The notes beneath the pieces are model-generated. The model was given only the letters and a program-made list of their open reading frames with translations, did not search any database and had not been told where the DNA came from. 64,000 nt of DNA from Blastomussa wellsi (taxonomy: Eukaryota > Cnidaria > Anthozoa > Scleractinia > Plerogyridae): assembly GCA_947652115.1 (NCBI GenBank), contig OX393561.1:37610686-37674685 (forward strand). Reading direction: 5' to 3'. Within the stretch, counting starts at the first letter, position 1. The number at the start of each line of letters is the position of its first letter. This document shows positions 46,701-55,800 of the stretch, one piece after another. Made by a program: the position numbers and the translations under genes.

Positions 46701-49700
46701 TGTGTTGTAAGTTTGAGTTTTACTCGATGGACAAAAAGCGCCATTAGGACAGCGAATCGATAGTAAAAGGAAATAGGGTCGGGTGGCCAGTTGGCAGCAC
46801 ATTGGACCTTCAAGAGAGCAAAAGAACAAACAACAGGAAGAATGTCATTAAACATTCGCGTCTTATGGCCATGTTCTACGGTGAAACTCATGAGTTCGAC
46901 TTGTGGCAAGTCTACAATGCATCTATCCCCAAATATATAGCAACGTCTACACTAGAGGACTGACCAGTAGAATTAAAAGCTTATGAGAGCTGCTAAACTA
47001 TGGTGGAAAATACGATATCAGTAGAATGTATTAGCTCTAGTGTTGTGCAGTGGAAAATTGACCAACTTAGCCATGAATTTGTTTTGAAATGCACTGACTC
47101 ATACTGGGTTAATTTATTTAACAAATAAAGAAGCCTAAGCCATGTATTATACTGTCATAAAACACGACGGGCATTTGAGAACACAAGGGAAATGTAGAAA
47201 ACACGAGCCGCAGGCGAGTGTTTCCTACATTTCTCGAGTTTTCACAAATGTCCGGAGTGTTTTATGACAGTATAATACATGGCTTAGGCTTCTTCATTTG
47301 CTTTATGATGTAGATTTTATACGCCGTGAGTAAAAACAACAAAACACGCACGATCGATAAACTGAAGCAATATAATTTCGCTTCTTCTACTTTTCTCTCA
47401 AACTTAGACGCTTCTTCGACAATCTCTGCAGAATTTTGTCCGGAATTGCTTTGTAGAAAATGTTCGCCGCCATCCCTTGCGAATTTTCACTAGAGTAAAG
47501 CTGACGAAAAACAATAAAACACGCTTTTCCTATGTTTTATTTAAGCAATAGACCACAAGTTTCTATGGTTTATAAGCTGATAAACCACGCGGGATGTTGG
47601 CAGAACACGAGAAGAATTTGTAAATCACGAGCCGCAGGCGAGTGATTTACGAATTCTTCGAGTGTTCTTCCAACATCCCAAGTGGTTTATCAGCTTATAA
47701 ACCATAGAAACTTGTGGTCTATTGCTTTTATATAATAATTCAGAAGACGCGCGATTTTCCATGAGTTTACTGGCACAATAAACCATAGCTGATTGACCAA
47801 TCACAGCGCGCGCATTGATTTGGTTATTATATAAACTCTGATAAAACATGGGTTTTTGACCAATCAGAGCGCGCGCAGAGTCCTATCTATATTATAATAA
47901 CAAATAGAGCGCGAAATTTTCAACTGACGGCCGAAAGCAATTCGCGTTTGCTTGATCATTCTTTGCCACGCTGCCACTTTTTCAACCAATCAGAAGTAAA
48001 TCAAAACCAATCGTGACACGCGCGTGCACATTTTCCCGCGCTTAGCACCAGATACATGTATTTGAGTTCTGATTGGTTCGCTGGATTTTCTGTGTTTTTT
48101 GTGATTGGTCAAAGTGATTACTTTGGTTTGGTTTTACGACGCGTTCTAACGCTATAAAAACAAAGCCATGTTCGCGTACCAGTAGTTTACAAATGGCGAC
48201 ACTGTTGGCGTGATCCAAGTGAGCTGCAATGTGCAGAGGGGTGCATCCTGAATTGCCGACAGCGTTTGGGTTGGCGTGACCATCACGCAGCAGAGCCTGC
48301 AATGTCACGCAATTCAATCAATATCAATACAAATATATTACAAAGGAAGTCGTTTGCTTTGACCTCGTTTTCAAGCAAAATATGGGACTCTAACAGGCAA
48401 ACGCGATTGAGTCCAGTACCCAGTAGCCTGGTAACCTGGTGATCGACAATCCCGTTTCATGCTTTGAAAGGGGTCATTAATGAGACCCTGCTACTGTAAA
48501 TTTAATAGGCTAAGCCACGCCCACATAGAGGGGCAGATGACAACATAAAATAGCTCCTTGGCTACACCTGAGGGGAATTACTGTGGGAGCCTATATTGTA
48601 TCCAACCACCTTTTTACTGGGTAGACACAAGAAAGAGAAAAAAGCGCTCGTCTGGTTAAAATGGCAAAACATGGGTGGCAGGGAGACAGAGCCTAGTGTC
48701 TCTAGGGTACCTTATGTCAGCGGGTAACATAAGATGGATCAGAAGAGGGGTGCCCTTTTTGGAGGACAATAGGTCAGATGATACGATGGTTCCATCCTGG
48801 AGAGATCCGAACCTATTTCCAAATGTGGCCATAGCACTTACTGTGGGGCAAAGTGCAGCCTAGGTTGCACTTATCTGCCACGATTGTGTGAGCCGACTGC
48901 TATCCCGAGATGGGGGAGAGGGGTGAACACAATCACCCCACAGTATAGAAAAGAAAAAAATAAAACTGATCTCTATAGTAAGTGGAGGTTTACCACCCAC
49001 AGGGAGGGTACAAGAGGTGCGCATCATTGCTGTAGTGACTGTATGAATTTTAATCGCTAATACTAATATAATGAAGGGTAGCTAACAACTGAGACAGGGA
49101 ATTACCAACTGGGAATTGGCACAGAGTTAGGGAGGGGCAGAGCATGCAGAAATCACATGAGAGCATGGTGGAAAATCACTGGGAGCTTTGTCATACGATT
49201 TCTCGGATGGTAAAAAACGATTGCTTTACATTAGACTTTGACCTAAGGCTATTACACTTGGCTAATAGGAGCAAGATAGCCCCACTGTGGAAACCTTAAA
49301 TGACAGCTATTACTTTGCAGACCGCAGAGCTCATTAACCACAGTTTAAATGCTTAAACCTGAAATTGAATTTATTCTTGAGCGAACATCTCTATGCCATC
49401 TAGTGCAACTCCAGCTCCTTTCTGGAGTATAATTGGGTACCGGAAGTTTGTTGAAAATTTTGGGGCTAGGGATGGGGGGTTGGTGTTGACTGTGGGTGAC
49501 TAGCATCTCATCACAGGGAAGTAGTCTTCTAGACAGTACTACAGATTCACTAACCAGGACGATGTCAAGGTTTCCAGTCCTCGCCGCGGTGTGTAGCGCC
49601 GTGTCATCTCTGTCGTCATGTGCGTCCACGTCAGGTTTGTAGCGGAGTAGACACTGAACAATATCAAGCTTCTGAGCCCCTACTGCACAGTGCAGCGGTG

Positions 49701-49810
49701 TTTTACCATACTCGTCATGCGCATCTATGTCTACAGGGAAATTTGCAAGAAATATCATTAACCGCTATACAATGACAATTAGATGTTTAGATGTTTTGTT
49801 ATGTAGTATC

Positions 49811-49850
<40 letters not shown>

Positions 49851-52800
49851 TCCCGTAGGGAGAGTCAAAATGCAAAAGAGGCGAATAATGTCGTAAGTCA
49901 ACATGCCGCATTCGACGATCAGAAACGAAGCTCTGCATTCCAAACTTAGTTGTCGTATGTTCCTGTCCAGAACGTACTGCACGCCGAGTCAGTCAGAAAT
50001 CATGGGTATCGCCTGTATAAAATAACACGAATGGCAACAACAAGTGGTTTACCCTTTCCAATAGACAGAAGATGATCCACGTCACTTTCTTTGCCACTAA
50101 GAACAGCTTTGTGTAGTCCGCCATGGTGATCTCTGTTGTTAAATCGTAAATTGATCCTTCCCTGCGAAATGAAACCCACAACTGGTCAACACCTTGAAAA
50201 ATTCAGCAGACAAATGGTATATTTGCTATACTCAATACCGTATACGCAGTGCCGATTGCAAATCCCCTCTCCCTCCGATTCGCTACGCTTGCCTCCAAGT
50301 ATATTTCGGCATTCAAATCAATCAATCAATCGTTATTTAAACACGAGATATTATCATAAAAATGGTCTTCCTAGGAGTCGTGTAAAAATTACAAAGAACA
50401 AATTAACTATATCATCAGCAGGTTAAGGGATTAGGCATGTTAATAAGCTGGTTGAAAAGACAAACCCTTGAAAAACATTCTCCGTCGACGTCTTTTTAAA
50501 CCCTCTTCACTAAAAAAGCTCCGGTCTGGAAGCTCAACATTTTAATAAGCCACCTCTTGCTCTCTATTAAGTCTCCCCTCCCTGACAATTTATGAACAAG
50601 GCAAATAAGCACTTTTAGTAGGATTCTACTAGACAGTATACTAATGCAAATGCTGCAACCTGATTGGCTAAGCTACTCTATACTATCAGCCATTATGTTG
50701 CAGTGGCTGAAGATCGCGTGTCAACAAAATGGCGACCTTTTCTCGTTTTTCCGAAGATTCGGTGGCAGTTTAGAAATATACTGAATGGTTTAATTCAAAG
50801 ACAAAAAGGACATTCGCCGTTACGCGAGTTTGAAACGTCAAAATTGTCGAATGAAAAGAATAGCGTACGTACACAGCTGAAAGTTTCATAATAATGGCAA
50901 TTCAGTTCCATGAGTGATTCATATTTATGTATTACTTTTTAAGATCCTAGTCTTTTTAGGGGGTGGGCTTAATAGAGAAAGCTTTATCAGAGAAGGGAGG
51001 CTTATTTGGGTCTTTCAAATGATTTCAAATCATATGTAGTCAGGTTGTCTTTTAATATTTGGTTCCGTTTTTTAATACGTTTTCACAAAATAACAACAAT
51101 ACTAAGTAAATAGTGGATACATGCATCTTATTAACCAAGCGCGAGGGCCGTACTTTGGGAATATCGGCCGGAGGACTTGACAGTACGGAATGAGCGCAGC
51201 GAAGTCCGTACAGAAAAGACCGAGGGCCTATCTATATTCTCTCAGTACGGTACTGAGCAAGCTTAGTTAACAAGAGATTTATTACACTCTGAAAAAATAT
51301 TTTTGTGGATAGAAGCGGAATGCGGAAAGGATTGAGAAGGAATGGGATTGTGATGGAGCACCCACCGAATGTTTCTGTGACAAAATAATTCGATAATGTT
51401 CTTTTAAAAAAGCGATGAAAGATGTATGAGGGTTTTGAAGCATGTCAAGTCATTTTACACGAATCGCGCGCGGGATCATTCGGGACAATGCCTGGTCCAG
51501 TACAGTACAGTACAGTTTTGGTTAGACTATGGTAATACCTCCTTAAGCCTCCCCGATCCCCTACCTCCAAGGATTCCACATTGTACATGCCAAAAATGAG
51601 GTCCGTTCGTTTTATTTATTCAACGTTTATTATCAGGCAATGTTTATGCTGCAGAATTAAACTTTTCCCGCCGTGCATGGTTTGTTCCCAACTCTGTGGG
51701 TTCGTTTAGAACCTGTTTTAGATCGCCAGGGTGTCCGGCAGTATACCAAATAAATCATATTTAATTTATCTCTCTTGCACAGTCGAATATTTATAAACTC
51801 CATAAGATCATCGGACATAATTCGAGAACTAACAGCTGCGGAAGCTAGATCATATTCATGAGCACAAATTAGCGAGAAAACTTCCCATGTATTAGCACTT
51901 CCACTCATTATCACTTGATTTTGAAGGTTTTTTGGCGCTGTTTTCTCTCGCACGAAAAAAGACTTTACAGGCCGAAAGGCCGATTGCAGCAGTTCTCAAT
52001 CACGCCAGTCCAGTAAATAGCATATATTTAAGCTACATGAATTAAATGCCATTTTGATTCACATAATGACTCTTTTCATAGATCAAAAGCAAGAGAAATC
52101 CGGGAAATTTTGATTCTATTGCTGCAATAAAACGTTTTTAAATTAAATGAATCCTTGAAATTTAACCCTTCATTTGTTACATCCCATGCCAGGCCAGTTA
52201 TCTACGGACCATTTGCATGTATATTATTATAAATTGAAATCATGTTATCAGTTTAGCTAGAAAGAGAAGAAAAACCCTTATCGAGGTGAATTTCACAAAC
52301 GATCCACGAGCTTAGTTTAAGTAATAAACGGCGTACACTAATATTCCGTTATTATTGCAGAATACATAACAAAAATAGAATCCACAGTTATCTGTTCAGA
52401 AAAACGTCTTGGTCATCAAATATTTAAGACCATTGAATAACGCGATCTGAAAAAAAAGCTAAATTTCAAAGATAGGTTAATATTTCACGCATTCTTTTAA
52501 TTGGTGTGAACGGCCGATAAGACAAACCACCAAGATGGCATGATGTCTTTTGAACGCAGACATTGCTACTATGCTAAAACAACACAGTTATATATCATAA
52601 AATAATACCCGAAAATGTACAAAATGCGCCAGTGTCTGCCAGTTTTCCTCTCTAGGTTCGTGTCCTTCGTAACATCCACTGAGAGTATTCGACGTGGCCT
52701 TTACCAGACGTGGCATGTTCATTCAACGGATCGACCCTCTACCTTTTTCTTTTTGTCTTTACAATTCGGAATCAGAAGTTGGCGTTCCTATATCTTGGCT

Positions 52801-55800
52801 ACTTATTGACCACTTCACCTGTATTTCGTTGCAGGCAATTTCCACGCGACGTGAAACTTTTGTTGCAAAGTCCAACATGTTTTTCTGTGCGGAAATTAAT
52901 GACAGTCATTTCTCGAACACTTGACCAATGAAGAAAACGAACACTTTTGTATTTACTTTTCGCACGTCAGAATTACATATCTAAAGTGCTTTACTTTCGA
53001 TCGGCAGAAATTAGCATATCGAAAATTGCTTTTACAGCATTATCGCCCTCCGATTTCTTGCTTTACAATACCGAAATTAAATGTAGGGGCTGTCTTCGTC
53101 TCTATCCTATACTAAAATAAATTCTTTTTTTTTTCATGACCCAACAGCTGAGGAATCCAGCTTGTTGAAATTTGGCGATGATAAACAAAATACTTATAAT
53201 AACATACACTTAGCTTGTAAATCTAAAAAGTATACAATGCCAATATAAGCTGAAACCAAAAAAAATCGCCTTTCAGTTGCAAACATTAAGTTAGAGCATG
53301 CGCGGTCGTGTACAATAATTTTTGATATTTTTCTACAGTGCACCACTAAGATAAATTTTGCATTGGGTTTGCAGCGGGTTAAAAGGAGAATCGACGTTTT
53401 ATTGCCCGTTCTGCCTGTCCTTTCAGTTGCAAACATTAGGTTACAGCATGTGCGGTCGGTTGAAATAACTTTTGATATTTTTGTACAGTGCACCACTAAG
53501 CTAAATTTTGCATTACTCTGCAGCGAGTTAAAAGGAGCCTCGAGAGTTTGAATTATGTTTTGCCTGTTCTTGGTACGTAAACGGATTACACTGTCTGTCT
53601 ATTTGCTGGTGTGTTCCTACGACTATTGCAGCAAAAAGCAAACGGTCAAAAGTTCCTTTTCTCAATTACCACTCATGTCGATGTCTTCAATCAGTTCTCT
53701 ATTTTCTTAAAGCCGGTTCCCTCACAATGGCACTCGAAATGAATTATGTTGCTAATGATGAAGTGCTTCGTGTAGAACAGCAGATTTACAGAAAGTTGAT
53801 CGCTTTTGTTTTTGTGTATTTCACTCATTTTTTCACTAAATTGCTCCAGCCATGTCGGCGAGGCTTAGCCAGAATCCTATAACCGGAAACCGTTACCACT
53901 TAATGTGATTTCTTGCAGATCCATACTACAAAAAATTTTTCATGAAATTTGCACGCGCATAAACAAAATGGCGGCTTTTTAGCACATGGATGACGTAATC
54001 ATGCAATGAGTTTTAGGAATGGATCTTGCAAAATTTTAGACCCAAAAAATGCATGGCATCAAACTTTCGTACCCAAGAAGTACGCGTATCTTTTGAAGAC
54101 CTAAAAAATACGTGACAGATCTATTGACCAAAAATACCGAGCGTGTAAATGCTCAACCCAAAAAAATACGTCGGACCCCCTGTCAAGTATAATGCGAGTA
54201 CCCCCTGGATATTGAATCACCGTTGATTAAAAGTCCATTAAATTTTGTCTTTACATCGATGTTGTATTTCACGCTTTACTTTCCTGCCCCTGAATGAATA
54301 CGGGGACCGCCCTTTTATTAATTTTATTTCAAAATTTGAGATACTTTTATACATCTTATTAATATATGACCGTGTCTCACATGGACTGGAAACTAGCGAA
54401 TTCATGACTTTGATTGGCTCATATCGATATTGACCGCGGTCTAGATTTTCCCATCTAGACCGGAGTCTAGATCGGTTGCATTTTAGGGTCAGAAAGTTAC
54501 AAAAAATCAGGAACACATTGTCCCTGCCATGTTTCTCTAAACATACTAAATGGAAAATTAAAAAAGCTTGACAAGAATAACAAGAATACGACCAAACTAT
54601 TGCAAATTGAAGTTCAGCTCATCGCCGTTCGCAAACAAAAGTTTCCGTTTGGTCATATTATAAACATCTTATTAATCGGTCTGTTGGGAGAATCTTGACC
54701 TCGGTCGTGAGTACAAACCGTCATGACAGACCTCCCGCTCGGTTAATAAGAGCTAATTCCAAAATGGCTACCATCTTTTAACATTCTTTTGTTGGTATAT
54801 TCAAATGAGCTCTTCTTGCCCCGTTTATTTTATTTTATAGAATATTTTATCTAGAACAAGGCAACAAGGGCCAATTTGTATGTGCATAAATCAGCGGCCA
54901 TTTTGGAACAAGGTGTACACCAATAGGCAAACTTAGAATAAAATCTATGTTAAGTTATATTTCAGAGGAATTAATTTAAAAGGAAACGTTCGTGATCTGA
55001 CTGTGAACAATCTTTGAAATTCCTGTTTTCATTTCAACTATCATAACCTCATTGCTGTTTTCGTTTCTTACAACACAGTTTTGAATCGATGGTTCTGTTT
55101 CCTTTGAAGAAAATTCAGATGTGCAGATAATAAAAAGACATAGAAAAAGCTAAGCCATGCTCTAAATTCCACAATATTGAGATAATGGATACGTGCTCCT
55201 CTTCAGGTTCGTTTAATTGACGCATTACATTTTCTTTACTTTTTAAATTAAAGTTACATGGGTATTCATGCTGCCTAGCCTGTGCAAAGGCTTGCTTTTA
55301 TCTTTGATTTCGCCGTTACATGTTTTACCTGAAAATCTCGTTTTCAACTATTGTTTTCAGTTTAAAGAGAACCGTTTAGCAGTGCTTTGAAATCTGCCAA
55401 TAGAAATAGATAAATTATGACAAGTAAACTCGAGAAAACAAATATAACTAAGTTAAATTTGCTTTGACTGGCGATGTTCTTATTTTGATTTTCAGTTCTT
55501 TAGCCAGTTCGTTCACAAATTAATTTACATGGCATCGATTTGAACTGTACGTGAATTTTATTCTCGCTCAGATTAACATTAGTACAGCAACATGCTTGGG
55601 ATATATTTAGCAGATATGCAAATATAAATTAACCCCATAGTTTTCTTTATGGCTATAAAATCATTATATTTCACTGCATTGTCTGTAACACGATGATCAT
55701 ATTGACAAAGTTTTAAAGCTTGTGACTGTCATCATGACAAATAGTACTAAGTTTTGTATGCTTATCAATAGCTGATATTTATATAACTAACTTATTCTAA

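Noticed and set aside
51657..51953. Minus-strand open frame in TRPA-like intron 1
   Set aside because: The apparent start is GTG; no recognised motif and no consistent splice link to exons 1 or 2. It could be re-examined with RNA data.
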